Source of the DNA: Proteus faecis
GTDB lineage: Bacteria > Pseudomonadota > Gammaproteobacteria > Enterobacterales > Enterobacteriaceae
DNA: 52,333 nucleotides
Assembly (NCBI RefSeq): GCF_003144395.1
Contig: NZ_PENZ01000011.1
Span: 1-52,333 of the forward strand
Reading direction: 5' to 3'
This document shows, in pieces, positions 12,371 through 22,938 of the stretch. The notes beneath the pieces are model-generated. The model saw nothing but the letters and a program-made list of their open reading frames with translations, was not told the DNA's origin and made no database searches. Position 1 is the stretch's first letter; every line of letters starts with the position of its first letter. A program made the translations under genes and the position numbers.

Positions 12371-13618
12371 TTATTGTCCACTTAAAATTCTAGCAGGATC
12401 TAGTTTAGTGGCTCGACGTGCAGGATACCAACTTGCAATCAGGCTTAAGATCACAGTGGTAATAAATACAGAAAAAACGTCAATTAAATGAACTTCCGAA
12501 GGTAGAAAGTCGACGAAATAAACATCACCAGACAACACACTATGTCCCGTTAATGATTCAATAACAGACACTAATGGCGTTAAATTATAAGCAATCAATA
12601 CACCCAATATCACACCAGCAACACAGCCAATCATGCCTGATAATAAGCCGTACCATAAAAAGATATTGCGAATATGACTATCTCGTGCGCCTAACGTTCG
12701 TAAGATAGCAATATCACTACTTTTATCTCTTACCGCCATAATCAGCGTTGAGACAATATTAAAACAAGCGACACCAATCACTAAGATCATCGATAAATAC
12801 ATAATGCTACGGATCATCTGAATATCACTATACATATAGCCATAATCGCTTATCCAACTTTTGGCATAAACATATTCTTTACTGTTTAAACCTGCATTAT
12901 GAATAATTTCATTCGCTAAAAAAGGATCTATCGTTTTCACTTCAATCCCCGTTATTCCTTGCCCATAATCCATATATTGTTGAGCATCAGCTAAAGGAAT
13001 TAACGCCAATTGATGATCGAGCATACCACTAAGTTTAAAAATACCACTTACTTGTAAGCGAATACGCTTAGGCTGTAAAAGCTTCGTTGGATCATCATTA
13101 TTAGGAATTAATACGGTGAGCCAATCACCTTGTTTGATCTTTAATGCATCAGCAACACCTTGCCCAATAATAATTTGTTGTTTACCGGCTTTAAATTCTT
13201 GCCATGCATTATTTTCTACATATCGAGGTAATAAACTGATCTCACTCTGTTTTTCAGGTGAAACCCCCATAACTTGTACGGCCTTTAATTCTGTTCCTTT
13301 TTCTAACAATCCTGTGAGTAAAATATAAGGAGCCGCGGCGACAACACCTTGGGTATTTTCAATACGAGGTAATGCTGATTGCCATTGTACAAATGGCTGT
13401 TCTACTGAATAAATTTGTCCGTGAGGCACCACTGATAAAATGCGATTTTTTAATTCACGTTCGAACCCATTCATGGCACTTAGACCAATAATTAAGACAG
13501 CAACACCAAGCATAATGCCCAGTGTTGAAATAACTGAAATTAAAGAAACCATTCCCGCACGTTTTCGCCCTCTAGAAAAACGTAATGCGGTCACTAATGC
13601 AAGTGGCAATTGCGCCAT
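12371..13618 (-). CDS. lolE: Lipoprotein-releasing ABC transporter permease LolE
   Basis: With LolC and LolD it extracts outer-membrane lipoproteins from the inner membrane and hands them to LolA. The 415-aa protein has one N-terminal span (about 25-48), a large periplasmic domain, and three C-terminal spans around 270-295, 315-345 and 375-400, the MacB/LolC FtsX-type topology. It keeps the [12 protein letters not shown] segment after the first helix and the C-terminal [13 protein letters not shown]. Its ATG overlaps the lolD stop by one base (TAATG), so translation is coupled. Confidence 0.95.
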   Translation of the reverse strand: MAQLPLALVTALRFSRGRKRAGMVSLISVISTLGIMLGVAVLIIGLSAMNGFERELKNRILSVVPHGQIYSVEQPFVQWQSALPRIENTQGVVAAAPYILLTGLLEKGTELKAVQVMGVSPEKQSEISLLPRYVENNAWQEFKAGKQQIIIGQGVADALKIKQGDWLTVLIPNNDDPTKLLQPKRIRLQVSGIFKLSGMLDHQLALIPLADAQQYMDYGQGITGIEVKTIDPFLANEIIHNAGLNSKEYVYAKSWISDYGYMYSDIQMIRSIMYLSMILVIGVACFNIVSTLIMAVRDKSSDIAILRTLGARDSHIRNIFLWYGLLSGMIGCVAGVILGVLIAYNLTPLVSVIESLTGHSVLSGDVYFVDFLPSEVHLIDVFSVFITTVILSLIASWYPARRATKLDPARILSGQ

Positions 13619-14376
13619 TATTTCACTCCTGAAATTGCGTTTTGTGACTGTAGTTGACCATCTTTCATTTCAAGTTGGCGCTGAAAACGAGCAGCTAATG
13701 ACAAATCATGCGTTACGACTAGAAAAGCAGTTTGTTTTTCTTTGTTTAACTTAATCAACAATTCGAAAATCCCTTCTGCATTTTTCTGATCAAGATTACC
13801 CGTTGGTTCATCAGCAAGGACTAATGAAGGATCGTTCACTAATGCTCTCGCAATCGCAACACGTTGTCTCTCACCACCAGAAAGCTCTGAAGGACGATGA
13901 TGAGCGCGATCTTTTAGCCCAACCGCTTCGAGTAAAGACATCGCTTTTTCTTTCGCAACTGAAGCAGTCGTACCACCAATCATCAGCGGCATAGCAACAT
14001 TTTCAAGTGCTGTAAAATCAGGTAATAGATGATGAAATTGATAAATAAATCCCAATTGGCTATTACGTAAGTCAGCCTTTTCAGACGAAGATAATTTATT
14101 AAGTGATTGACCTTTAAAAAAGACTTCACCTGAAGTTGGAGAATCCAATCCCCCCAATAAATGTAATAAAGTACTTTTTCCTGAGCCGGAACTGCCTACT
14201 ATGGCAAGAAAATCCCCCTTATCCATTTTAAAAGAGACGGATTTCAGCACTTGAGTGGAAATAGAACCATCTTGGTATTGTTTACATAGGGCGTGACAAT
14301 CCAATAAACCCCCTTTGTTAATTTGCATTTGTTTTTCTGATGCCATTGTTCGTTTATTCAAAGAAGAATTACTCAT
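13618..14376 (-). CDS. lolD: Lipoprotein-releasing ABC transporter ATPase LolD
   Basis: Cytoplasmic ATPase that powers LolCE. It has Walker [10 protein letters not shown], the Q-loop region [12 protein letters not shown] (the LolD-characteristic segment), signature LSGGERQR, Walker B LVLADEPT and the H-loop VVTHD. The start was set at ATG 14376, which overlaps the lolC end by 8 nt (ATGAGTAA) and gives 252 aa. That is about 19 residues longer at the N terminus than E. coli LolD (233 aa), so internal Met codons at 14346 or 14328 are alternatives. The open frame further upstream runs inside lolC and is rejected. Confidence 0.95.
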   Translation of the reverse strand: MSNSSLNKRTMASEKQMQINKGGLLDCHALCKQYQDGSISTQVLKSVSFKMDKGDFLAIVGSSGSGKSTLLHLLGGLDSPTSGEVFFKGQSLNKLSSSEKADLRNSQLGFIYQFHHLLPDFTALENVAMPLMIGGTTASVAKEKAMSLLEAVGLKDRAHHRPSELSGGERQRVAIARALVNDPSLVLADEPTGNLDQKNAEGIFELLIKLNKEKQTAFLVVTHDLSLAARFQRQLEMKDGQLQSQNAISGVK

Positions 14377-15571
14377 AACGTAGCGCCTCTGCTGGCTGAA
14401 TAGCCGCGGCCCGCCAAGACGGGTATAAAGTGGATAAAAGAGAAATAATAATAGCGGCGAAACCAATCATAAAGACGCGCCCCCAATCAAGTGTTGCAGG
14501 CAATTCGACACCTTGAGGAATAAGTCCTACCGCTGGCATAATGACGTTTAATTGACTTGAGAGTAATGCCCCTAATAGACCTCCCGCTACCGCACCTAAA
14601 ATACCAGCACCAGCACCTTGTAGCATAAAGATGGACATAATCTGAGAGCGTTTTAGCCCCATTGTTTGCAAAATAGCAACTTCACCTTGTTTTTCCATCA
14701 CCAACAAAGAAAGTGAGGTAATAATATTAAAAGCTGCCACAGCTATAATTAAGCTTAATAATAAGCCCATCATGTTTTTTTCCATTTTAACAGCCTGGAA
14801 AAACTCACCTTTACGTTCGCGCCAATCTCTCCAACTAAGATTTTTATCTAAAGATTGTTCACTGTATTTTTCGATATTGAGAGGATCAGTAAAGAAAAGA
14901 CGCCATCCTGTGATATTGCCCGGCTGATAACGCATTAAACGTGCTGCATCTTGCTGATTAACTAAGATTTGTGAGACATCTGCATCACCACCACTTTGAA
15001 AAATACCTTTAACTGTAAATAAACGTTGACTAGGTAATCTTCCCATTGGTGTTAATTGGCTTACACTTGGCACAATAAGGCGAATATTATCCCCCTCTTT
15101 TGCTTTTAACTGTTTAGCAAGGCCACTTCCGAGGATCACACCATAGTCACCTGCTTTTAGCATAGAAAAATCTCCATAACGAATATGTTTCGTTAAAGGT
15201 TCATCTTGCTCTTTTTCTATACCTAGCATGACACCAACGCTGATATTGTCTTTACTCTGTAAAACAACATCGCCTTCTACTAAAGGGGTAACGTTTATGA
15301 TACCTTCACGCGTCAGTAATCTTTCAGCTATATTTGAATCTCGGGGTACTTGTCCGTTAGGTGATGTCACGATTGCTTGTGGAATATAAGCAAGAATGCT
15401 TTCTTGCAATGAACGTTCAAAGCCATTCATGACAGAAGTCACTGTGATCAGTGCTGCTACACCTAACATAATCCCTAAAGCGGATAGCCATGAGACGAAG
15501 CGACCGAATTTATCGACCGCACGACCCCGCATATAACGGAGCCCTATATAAAATGAGACAGAATTGTACAT
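14369..15571 (-). CDS. lolC: Lipoprotein-releasing ABC transporter permease LolC
   Basis: Membrane subunit of LolCDE and, in E. coli, the one that recruits LolA through a periplasmic hook. The 400-aa protein begins with the basic [16 protein letters not shown] segment and a first span at about 24-46, followed by a periplasmic domain. Three C-terminal spans lie near 265-290, 310-340 and 360-385. It resembles LolE (both have MNGFE after helix 1), an ancient duplication. It is the first gene of the leftward lolCDE operon and is divergent from mfd. Confidence 0.95.
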   Translation of the reverse strand: MYNSVSFYIGLRYMRGRAVDKFGRFVSWLSALGIMLGVAALITVTSVMNGFERSLQESILAYIPQAIVTSPNGQVPRDSNIAERLLTREGIINVTPLVEGDVVLQSKDNISVGVMLGIEKEQDEPLTKHIRYGDFSMLKAGDYGVILGSGLAKQLKAKEGDNIRLIVPSVSQLTPMGRLPSQRLFTVKGIFQSGGDADVSQILVNQQDAARLMRYQPGNITGWRLFFTDPLNIEKYSEQSLDKNLSWRDWRERKGEFFQAVKMEKNMMGLLLSLIIAVAAFNIITSLSLLVMEKQGEVAILQTMGLKRSQIMSIFMLQGAGAGILGAVAGGLLGALLSSQLNVIMPAVGLIPQGVELPATLDWGRVFMIGFAAIIISLLSTLYPSWRAAAIQPAEALRYE

Positions 15572-15765
15572 GAAATCTGTGCTGTTCCTGTTGCTAATGC
15601 GAAGTGTTCAGGGATAATAAAGGGTAGTCTTACTGAATGGAACCACTCTATTCCCAAACTGTGGTTTTTTCTTTTATCTTAACCTGCCCGCCAGTTTAAG
15701 CTTTAGCCATTAAGCTAAAGATGTGTTGGGAGTTAACTACAACAAAGAGTTCACATTACACGCTT

Positions 15766-18700
15766 ATGTCCTCAGAATATCGTTATCAACTTCCTATAAA
15801 ACAAGGGGATACTCGTCAGCTAGGTCAACTGACTGGTGCCGCTTGTGCTCTAGAATGTGCAGAGATCATCAAACGTCACTCTGGATTAGTCGTTCTTGTT
15901 ACTCGCGATATGCAAAATGCATTACGTTTACAAGATGAAATCCGCCAGTTTTGTGATTATCCAGTAGAGACATTATCGGATTGGGAAACTCTGCCATATG
16001 ACAGTTTTTCACCTCACCAAGAAATTATCTCAAACCGCCTTTCTACGCTATACCGTATTCCATCACTTCTCAAGGGAATTTTAATCTTACCAGTCAATAC
16101 GTTAATGCAGAAAGTCTGCCCGACTGATTATCTCGCAAGTCATGCGCTGGTAATGCAAAAAGGAGAGGTACTTTCTCGTGATAATTTACGTAAAACATTA
16201 GATGAAGCAGGATATCGCCATGTAGAACAAGTATTAGAACATGGGGAATACGCAACGCGTGGTGCATTATTAGACTTATTTCCTATGGGAAGTGAATTTC
16301 CTTATCGTATTGATTTTTTCGATGACGAAATAGATAGCCTGCGCACTTTTGATGTCGATACACAACGGACACTAGCTGAGGTTGAGCAAATTAATTTACT
16401 GCCAGCCCATGAATTTCCAACCGATGCAAATGCGATAGAAATTTTCCGTAGTCAATGGCGTGAACGGTTTGATGTAAGACGTGATCCTGAACATATTTAT
16501 CAGCAAGTCAGTAAACACATATTGCCAACGGGAATTGAATATTGGCAATCCCTGTTTTTTGAACAACCTTTATCTAACTTATTTGCTTATTTCCCTAAAA
16601 ACACATTGATAGTAACGCAAGATCTACAAGATTTTGCAGAAAAGTTTTGGCAAGACATTAATCAACGTTTTGAAAGCCGTCGCGTTGATCCTATGCGCCC
16701 TCTGTTACCACCTGATGATATTTGGCTAAATGTTGATAAATTTAATAAAGAGTTAAAACAGTGGCCTCGTATTCAACTTAAAACAGAAACGCTACCAGAA
16801 AAAGCTGGGCAGACCAATTTAGGCTATCAACCACTCCCTGATTTATCGATTAACGCTCAAAGCAAATCACCTTTAGATAACTTACGTCGATTCCAAGAAC
16901 AATTCTCAGGCAGTATTATTTTCTCTGTTGAAAGTGAAGGTCGACGCGAAACCGTACAAGAGCTTTTATCACGGATAAAAATAGCACCCAAGCAGATCAT
17001 TGAATTATCTGACGCTCAAGAGAAAGGTTTTTATTTTATTATTGGTGCTGCTGAACATGGATTTATTGATAATCATCGTCAATTAGCCATGATCTGTGAA
17101 AGTGATATGTTAGGTGAACGCATTAATCGCCGTCGCCAAGACAATCGTCGCGCTATCAATACAGATACCTTAATTCGCAACCTTGCTGAATTAAGCATAG
17201 GACAACCTGTTGTTCACCTTCAGCATGGTGTTGGTCGCTATCAAGGAATGACAACACTAGAAGCCGGTGGCGTTAAAGCTGAATACTTGATGTTAAGTTA
17301 CGCAGGTAATGACAAACTTTATGTGCCTGTTTCATCACTTCATTTAATCAGTCGTTATTCTGGTGGCGCAGATGAAAATGCCCCACTGCATAAATTAGGT
17401 GGCGATGCATGGGTAAGAGCGCGCCAAAAAGCCGCCGAAAAAGTACGTGATGTCGCAGCAGAGTTATTAGATGTTTATGCTCAACGTGAAGTAAAAACGG
17501 GCTTTGCGTTTAAAATGGATAAAGAGCAGTACCAAGCATTCCGCCAAAGCTTTCCTTTTGAAACAACACCTGATCAAGAAATGGCGATAAATGCTGTCCT
17601 TAGCGATATGTGCCAAGCCATTTCAATGGATAGACTCGTCTGTGGTGATGTGGGATTTGGTAAAACAGAAGTTGCAATGCGCGCTGCATTTCTTGCCGTT
17701 AACAACAATAAGCAAGTCGCCATTTTAGTGCCGACCACCTTATTGGCTCAGCAACATTTTGATAATTTCCGTGATCGTTTTGCTAATTGGCCCGTTAACA
17801 TTGAGATGATCTCGCGCTTTCGTAGCACTAAAGAGCAACAGCAAATCACAGAAAAACTGGCTGAAGGAACGATTGATATTGTCATTGGTACACATAAACT
17901 CCTTCAGCCTAATATTCAATGGAAAGATTTAGGGCTACTCATTGTCGATGAAGAGCACCGCTTTGGTGTTCGTCACAAAGAACGAATAAAAGCCATGCGT
18001 GCAAATGTCGATATTTTAACGCTAACGGCAACACCTATTCCTCGTACGTTAAATATGGCAATGAGTGGTATGCGTGATCTTTCTATCATTGCAACACCAC
18101 CAGCACGTCGCTTATCCGTAAAAACTTTTGTGCGGGAATATGATGACTTAGTAGTGCGTGAAGCTATCTTGCGTGAAACATTGCGTGGTGGACAAGTTTA
18201 TTACTTGTATAACGATGTTGAGAATATCGAAAAAGCTCGTGAGAGACTGGCCGCACTCGTCCCTGAAGCACGTATTGGTATTGGTCACGGACAAATGCGT
18301 GAACGTGAACTTGAGCGTGTGATGAATGATTTCCATCACCAACGTTTTAATGTGTTACTTTGCACCACAATTATTGAAACAGGTATCGATATACCGAGCG
18401 CAAACACCATTATTATTGAACGTGCAGATCACTTTGGTTTAGCCCAATTACATCAATTACGCGGTCGTGTCGGTCGTTCTCATCATCAAGCTTATGCTTA
18501 TTTGTTGACACCACATCCTAAAGCAATGACAAAGGATGCTCATAAACGTTTAGAAGCGATTGCTTCACTGGAAGATCTGGGTGCAGGTTTTGCATTAGCG
18601 ACTCATGATCTAGAAATTCGAGGCGCTGGTGAATTATTAGGTGAAGAACAGAGCGGTCAAATGAATACCGTCGGTTTCTCGCTTTATATGGAATTGCTGG

Positions 18701-19215
18701 AAAGTGCAGTAGAAGCGCTAAAAGAAGGTAGAGAGCCATCACTTGAAGATCTCACCAATCAACAAACTGAAATTGAATTAAGAATGCCTGTCTTATTGCC
18801 TGATGATTACATTCCTGATGTAAATGTCAGACTTTCATTCTATAAACGAATTGCCAGTGCAATCGATTTAACTGAGCTTAATGATCTAAGAGCAGAGTTA
18901 ATCGATAGATTTGGTAAATTACCTGATGCAGGGCGTTATCTACTACGTAATGCAGCTATTCGCTTAAGTGCAGTAAACTTGGGCATTACTCGAATTGAAG
19001 CCCATGACAAAGGTGGATTTGTTGAGTTTGGTGAAAAGAACAAGGTTGATCCGGGATATTTAATCAGCTTACTTCAAGAGCAACCTGCTATTTTCCGTTT
19101 AGATGGCCCATCAAAACTGAAGTTTATTACAGACTTAGCTGAGCGTGAAAAACGACTCACTTTTATCGATGATATGTTAAGTGCATTTAATGAGCACAAA
19201 ACAACCGAGCTTTAG
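15766..19215 (+). CDS. mfd: Transcription-repair coupling factor Mfd
   Basis: Translocase that removes RNA polymerase stalled at DNA lesions and recruits UvrA. The 1149-aa protein has the UvrB-like N-terminal part and the RNA-polymerase interaction domain (IGQPVVHLQHGVGRY, about 490-560). The SF2 motor domain carries GDVGFGKTEVA (Walker A), DEEHRFG (DEEx box), TATPIPRTL and QLRGRVGRS. A C-terminal regulatory domain follows. ATG 15766 is chosen because the protein then starts MSSEYRYQLPIK as in E. coli (1148 aa). An ATG 45 nt upstream also exists, directly after a 7-bp hairpin (15701-15720). Neither has a strong Shine-Dalgarno sequence. Confidence 0.96.
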   Translation: MSSEYRYQLPIKQGDTRQLGQLTGAACALECAEIIKRHSGLVVLVTRDMQNALRLQDEIRQFCDYPVETLSDWETLPYDSFSPHQEIISNRLSTLYRIPSLLKGILILPVNTLMQKVCPTDYLASHALVMQKGEVLSRDNLRKTLDEAGYRHVEQVLEHGEYATRGALLDLFPMGSEFPYRIDFFDDEIDSLRTFDVDTQRTLAEVEQINLLPAHEFPTDANAIEIFRSQWRERFDVRRDPEHIYQQVSKHILPTGIEYWQSLFFEQPLSNLFAYFPKNTLIVTQDLQDFAEKFWQDINQRFESRRVDPMRPLLPPDDIWLNVDKFNKELKQWPRIQLKTETLPEKAGQTNLGYQPLPDLSINAQSKSPLDNLRRFQEQFSGSIIFSVESEGRRETVQELLSRIKIAPKQIIELSDAQEKGFYFIIGAAEHGFIDNHRQLAMICESDMLGERINRRRQDNRRAINTDTLIRNLAELSIGQPVVHLQHGVGRYQGMTTLEAGGVKAEYLMLSYAGNDKLYVPVSSLHLISRYSGGADENAPLHKLGGDAWVRARQKAAEKVRDVAAELLDVYAQREVKTGFAFKMDKEQYQAFRQSFPFETTPDQEMAINAVLSDMCQAISMDRLVCGDVGFGKTEVAMRAAFLAVNNNKQVAILVPTTLLAQQHFDNFRDRFANWPVNIEMISRFRSTKEQQQITEKLAEGTIDIVIGTHKLLQPNIQWKDLGLLIVDEEHRFGVRHKERIKAMRANVDILTLTATPIPRTLNMAMSGMRDLSIIATPPARRLSVKTFVREYDDLVVREAILRETLRGGQVYYLYNDVENIEKARERLAALVPEARIGIGHGQMRERELERVMNDFHHQRFNVLLCTTIIETGIDIPSANTIIIERADHFGLAQLHQLRGRVGRSHHQAYAYLLTPHPKAMTKDAHKRLEAIASLEDLGAGFALATHDLEIRGAGELLGEEQSGQMNTVGFSLYMELLESAVEALKEGREPSLEDLTNQQTEIELRMPVLLPDDYIPDVNVRLSFYKRIASAIDLTELNDLRAELIDRFGKLPDAGRYLLRNAAIRLSAVNLGITRIEAHDKGGFVEFGEKNKVDPGYLISLLQEQPAIFRLDGPSKLKFITDLAEREKRLTFIDDMLSAFNEHKTTEL

Positions 19216-19235
19216 CAGTTATTGAATCAACAAAA

Positions 19236-19265
19236 AGGCGTAATTGAAATAATTTCATTACGCCT
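19236..19265. terminator. Hairpin terminator between mfd and umoD
   Basis: Arms AGGCGTAAT and ATTACGCCT flank a further pairing AT-rich centre, giving a long hairpin between the convergent mfd and umoD genes. The leftward side has an A-rich template that yields a U-rich RNA tail, so it probably serves umoD and perhaps both directions. Confidence 0.75.
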
Positions 19266-19284
19266 CTCTTGTATATTGTTAGGT

Positions 19285-19785
19285 TTACTCTTTGCGACAA
19301 GGTACTTTTTCATTCATAGAACAATAAGGATCTTGTTCTAAAATCAGCCTACCATCAGAATCTAATGCGATAACTTCACCGGGTTTAAACGTGGTGCGTA
19401 CTTTGCCTGGTGTTCCATCAATAGTATAAAGCACATCATAACCAACAATTCTACGCTCTTGACGATAAATCGGGATACACTCTTTAAATTGAGGATAAGG
19501 GAAATTAGCAATATTACTGTTATTGAGTGCTTCAATCATATAGAACACTCGACACTCTTGCTCTGCGGGATGAAATCGTGACAAGTTTTCTGGTGTAAAA
19601 GGTGTTGGTAAGCCGATTCGATGACAATACTCTTCTGTCACAAAAACGGTTGATTTAATAGGTGTAGCCGAAACGACATGAGCATATTGAGGTTGGGGAA
19701 ATACCCACCTCCATACAATAAATGAAAGAATAGCTAATGCTATGATTAGCCCTATTAGTGTGTACTTTCTGACATTAACACCCAC
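19285..19785 (-). CDS. umoD: UmoD, YcfJ-related regulator of flhDC and swarming
   Basis: In Proteus mirabilis, UmoD upregulates the flagellar master operon flhDC and is related to E. coli YcfJ. The 166-aa protein has a membrane anchor at about residues 8-29. The segment PQYAHVVSATPIK (32-44) matches YcfJ, as does the C-terminal block GYDVLYTIDGTPGKVR...LDSDGRLIL. Between them, where YcfJ has a glycine-zipper domain, this protein has about 50 unrelated residues. Five cysteines (54, 78, 103, 155, 163) lie in the likely periplasmic part. The start is GTG with a good AAGGGG site. The position between mfd and ndh equals that of ycfJ. Confidence 0.85.
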   Translation of the reverse strand: MGVNVRKYTLIGLIIALAILSFIVWRWVFPQPQYAHVVSATPIKSTVFVTEEYCHRIGLPTPFTPENLSRFHPAEQECRVFYMIEALNNSNIANFPYPQFKECIPIYRQERRIVGYDVLYTIDGTPGKVRTTFKPGEVIALDSDGRLILEQDPYCSMNEKVPCRKE

Positions 19786-20570
19786 TTTTACCCCTTTTTA
19801 TTCGTTTTATCCTTAATTGCTACAGATATAGAATAAAAGCCACTGTTTCACTCTAACTGGCTAATATATTTAGTATTCAATAAATGAATTCTCTAATCTG
19901 ATAGCTTAATTCAACATCCATGCTGATTAACATAATAAGTAAACTACGTATTTATGACATGTTAAATACACCACTTATTTCTGTTTTAATTACTTAATTA
20001 AATAAATAATGACGACATTCTTAATACTTATACATTAAATTAAGATAGATCTTAATTTATTAAACTGAAAAAATAGAAATCGTTATGCTATTTATAATAC
20101 ATCATTATGATAACACCAGATTAACAAATGTTGCCTAAAAATAGGGACTCTTTCATATTTAACTTATATTATAAAGTTTACTTTTAAGATTTGTAAAACT
20201 ATTTAACCTAATTAAATACGAGTAAAAATAACAAGTTAAGCTTAACTTTAATAATTTTCACTTATTATTTTTCTAATACAAATTTATGAAATACCATAAC
20301 ATTTTATTTGATGAATTAATGAATTAAACATCATTTTTTATTTAAGAAAAGTCTTAAATAATTTAGCGTAATAAATAAAGTTAACGTTATCTTTGATATT
20401 ACAGCTTGACCTTAATAATAAAATTATATTTATCATTGTGATATTTAGTTTTAGAGTTATTGGTTATTTTTGATATCGACAGATAAATCGCCTAGTGCTT
20501 TATGCTGAGATTATTTATCTTATTTAGATATTCTCATTTAATTATTTAATTTAAAAGAAAAAATAGATAA
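19786..20570. other. AT-rich intergenic region upstream of umoD, no gene seen
   Basis: About 785 bp between the umoD start and the ndh terminator holds only short, stop-rich frames on both strands. Base composition is strongly A+T, with many TTAAT and AATAAA-like tracts, more so than flanking DNA. E. coli carries bhsA and ldtC near this position; no remnant of either is recognisable. The region must contain the umoD promoter and is of a kind that often binds H-NS, but no discrete operator could be defined. Confidence 0.6.
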
Positions 20571-20597
20571 AAAACCCTCATACAATATGAGGGTTTT
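20571..20597 (-). terminator. Rho-independent terminator after ndh
   Basis: A 12-bp stem AAAACCCTCATA / TATGAGGGTTTT with a 3-nt CAA loop lies about 40 nt beyond the ndh stop. The leftward transcript would end in a U-rich tail. Confidence 0.88.
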
Positions 20598-20637
20598 AAA
20601 AGGTGACTTTTGTCTTCTCGGTAAAGCAAAAGATAAA

Positions 20638-21945
20638 TTAATGGAGTTTTAGTTTTGGTCTAATCACTCGGTTGATTGATCCGACTAACATCATAAGCCC
20701 TGTTTTGATATAACCATGCAAAGCTATTTGGTGCATTCGATATAAAGAGATATAAACAATCCGCGCTATACGCCCTTCGATCATCATATCCCCCTTCATT
20801 AAATTCCCCATCAAACTCCCCACAGTACTAAATTTTGAGAGTGAAACTAATGAGCCATGATCGGTAAACACATAATCTTTAAGCGGTTTGTCTTTTAACA
20901 TGGCTAAAATATTGCCATAACAACGACTTGCCATTTGATGTGCAGATTGTGCTCTTGGTGGAACAAAACCGCCATCTTTTCTTGGGCAAGAAGAACAGTC
21001 ACCAATCGCAAAGATAGATTCATCTAAGGTTGTTTGTAAGGTAGGTTTAACAACCAGCTGATTAATACGGTTCGTCTCCAGGCCAGCAATCTCTTTCATA
21101 AAATCAGGTGCTTTAATACCTGCGGCCCACACCATTAAGTCGGCATCAATATGCTCGCCTTCTTTGGTGTTTAATCCACCTTCATCTGCGCTTGTGACCA
21201 TAGTTTTAGTCATTACTCGCACACCTAATTTTGTTAATTCTTGATGTGCTGCACTCGAAATTCGTACCGGTAATGCAGGTAAAATGCGTTCTCCAGCTTC
21301 AACCAAAGTGATATTTAATGCTGAAGGTGCTAATTTTTTTAATCCATAACTATTAAGCTGACGTACTGCATTATGCAATTCAGCGGAAAGTTCAACGCCT
21401 GTCGCTCCCCCACCTACAATCGCAATATTTACCTTACGATTTTCTTCTTGTGCATTGGTATCTGCTGAATATTTTAAAAATAAATTCAACATTTCATTAT
21501 GGAAACGATGTGCTTGTTGAGGACTGTCCAAGAAAATACAGTTCTCTTTAATACCCGGTGTGCCAAAATCGTTTGATTTACTGCCTAACGCCATCACTAA
21601 AATGTCGTAGTCTAATATGCGTTCAGGTACGAGTAGTTCTTGCTCTTCATTATAAATAGCAGCCAGTGTGATATTTTTTTGCTCACGATCAAGCCCTATT
21701 AATGAACCTAATTGGAAATTGAAGTGATGGTTATAACCATGTGCGAGATAACTTAAAGCATCAACACCGTCATCTAAAGAGCCTGTTGCCACTTCATGTA
21801 GAAGGGGCTTCCAAAGATGACTATTGTTGCGATCCACTAAGGTGATTTCTGCTTTTTTGCTGCGCCCTAATTTATTGCCTAACTTAGTCGCCAGTTCTAA
21901 TCCACCAGCGCCACCACCGACAATAACAATTTTTTTTAATGACAT
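20638..21945 (-). CDS. ndh: NADH:quinone oxidoreductase type II
   Basis: Peripheral inner-membrane flavoenzyme that passes electrons from NADH to quinone without pumping protons. The 435-aa protein (E. coli 434) has two Rossmann nucleotide sites: [11 protein letters not shown] near the N terminus for FAD, and [15 protein letters not shown] near residue 176 for [14 protein letters not shown] and [11 protein letters not shown] are typical of NDH-2. The C-terminal part, with basic amphipathic helices, mediates membrane binding. A consensus FNR box lies upstream, which agrees with the anaerobic repression known for E. coli ndh. Confidence 0.97.
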   Translation of the reverse strand: MSLKKIVIVGGGAGGLELATKLGNKLGRSKKAEITLVDRNNSHLWKPLLHEVATGSLDDGVDALSYLAHGYNHHFNFQLGSLIGLDREQKNITLAAIYNEEQELLVPERILDYDILVMALGSKSNDFGTPGIKENCIFLDSPQQAHRFHNEMLNLFLKYSADTNAQEENRKVNIAIVGGGATGVELSAELHNAVRQLNSYGLKKLAPSALNITLVEAGERILPALPVRISSAAHQELTKLGVRVMTKTMVTSADEGGLNTKEGEHIDADLMVWAAGIKAPDFMKEIAGLETNRINQLVVKPTLQTTLDESIFAIGDCSSCPRKDGGFVPPRAQSAHQMASRCYGNILAMLKDKPLKDYVFTDHGSLVSLSKFSTVGSLMGNLMKGDMMIEGRIARIVYISLYRMHQIALHGYIKTGLMMLVGSINRVIRPKLKLH

Positions 21946-22084
21946 TTAACGTCACTCCATAAAGATATTTACTGTTGTTATTTAAATAACCTTAGTGAAA
22001 TCTACTTAAATAACGACAGTTAAATCGTTTCGGCTGTTATTTTTGTTCTTAAACAAGTTAGCTGGGAAGATGGTCATACCAAAG

Positions 22085-22098
22085 TTGATTTATATCAA
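22085..22098. promoter_or_regulatory. FNR box upstream of ndh
   Basis: TTGATTTATATCAA is a perfect match to the FNR consensus TTGAT-N4-ATCAA. It lies 140-153 nt upstream of the ndh ATG. FNR represses ndh in E. coli under anaerobiosis, so function is strongly suggested; the transcription start was not located. Confidence 0.8.
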
Positions 22099-22350
22099 AA
22101 ATATTTGAATATTCATATCTATTTTTTGAAGAAAATAGTCGTTTTTTGCCATTCAGTGATAAATCAATCACCATTAAAAAACATAAGGATATTTTTTTAT
22201 CAATTAATACAACGAACTAGAAAACAAGCATATAGAGAATGATTAAAATCAGTCGTGATAATTGAGATGATAAAAAATAAAGGAGCAAAACAAATGTTGA
22301 AAAGAGATAGATAGCAGAAGAGTATACGCATTTTCGCTATGTTAGATAGA

Positions 22351-22380
22351 AAAATGGATGGAACAAACACCATCCATTTT
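22351..22380 (-). terminator. Rho-independent terminator after ycfP
   Basis: A perfect 11-bp stem AAAATGGATGG / CCATCCATTTT with an 8-nt loop follows the ycfP stop at 22399 and ends the hinT-ycfL-lpoB-thiK-nagZ-ycfP unit. Confidence 0.88.
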
Positions 22381-22398
22381 AAACACATTACTTTAGTC

Positions 22399-22938
22399 TT
22401 AATCTTTACTATAAAACGCTTTAATTTTAAATAGATGCTCAGACAGGCTCTTAAATTTATGCGTTTGCACTTCATCCCAAATGACAGAGTAATAAGGCGA
22501 TAACTCATCAGCAGAACGCTGGTTATCTAAAGCCTCATCATTACGAGATAAAATCACTAAAGCGTTATCTTTGTTTTTAGAACGAAAATCTTTAATACAT
22601 TTCGTTGCAATATCTAAATATTCTTCAGGTCTGTCGATTTTGTCTGTCATGTTTTCGTAAGGGAAAAGATTAGGATTAATCATTACCTGACGAATATTAC
22701 ATAAGAAACCAATACGCTCTGCCCAATATCCACCTAATCCTACACCACAAATTAATACGGGCTCTTTCGTGGATTTAATCACTTTATCCGTTTCTTTCAG
22801 TAAGTGTTGCATGTCATGACGAGGATGCAACGTACTGTAGCTTAAAAAACGGACATCAGGATCAATAAACTGTAGCTGTAAAACTTTCTCATGATTTCCA
22901 GGACTTGTGGAATCAAAACCATGTAAATATATAATCAT
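22399..22938 (-). CDS. ycfP: YcfP, esterase-like alpha/beta hydrolase fold protein
   Basis: The 179-aa protein belongs to the UPF0227 family with an alpha/beta-hydrolase fold. The N-terminal [18 protein letters not shown] (oxyanion region) and [14 protein letters not shown] are conserved. The nucleophile-elbow position reads GVGLGG, without the usual serine, as in E. coli YcfP, so enzymatic activity is doubtful. The start at 22938 matches E. coli and its ATGA overlaps the nagZ stop; the longer open frame upstream lies inside nagZ. Biochemical role is unknown. Confidence 0.92.
   Translation of the reverse strand: MIIYLHGFDSTSPGNHEKVLQLQFIDPDVRFLSYSTLHPRHDMQHLLKETDKVIKSTKEPVLICGVGLGGYWAERIGFLCNIRQVMINPNLFPYENMTDKIDRPEEYLDIATKCIKDFRSKNKDNALVILSRNDEALDNQRSADELSPYYSVIWDEVQTHKFKSLSEHLFKIKAFYSKD

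Noticed and set aside
22200-22508. A 102-codon minus-strand open frame with hydrophobic parts
   Set aside because: Most of its 5' part lies inside ycfP in another frame, there is no ribosome site, and the ycfP terminator at 22351-22380 falls within it.
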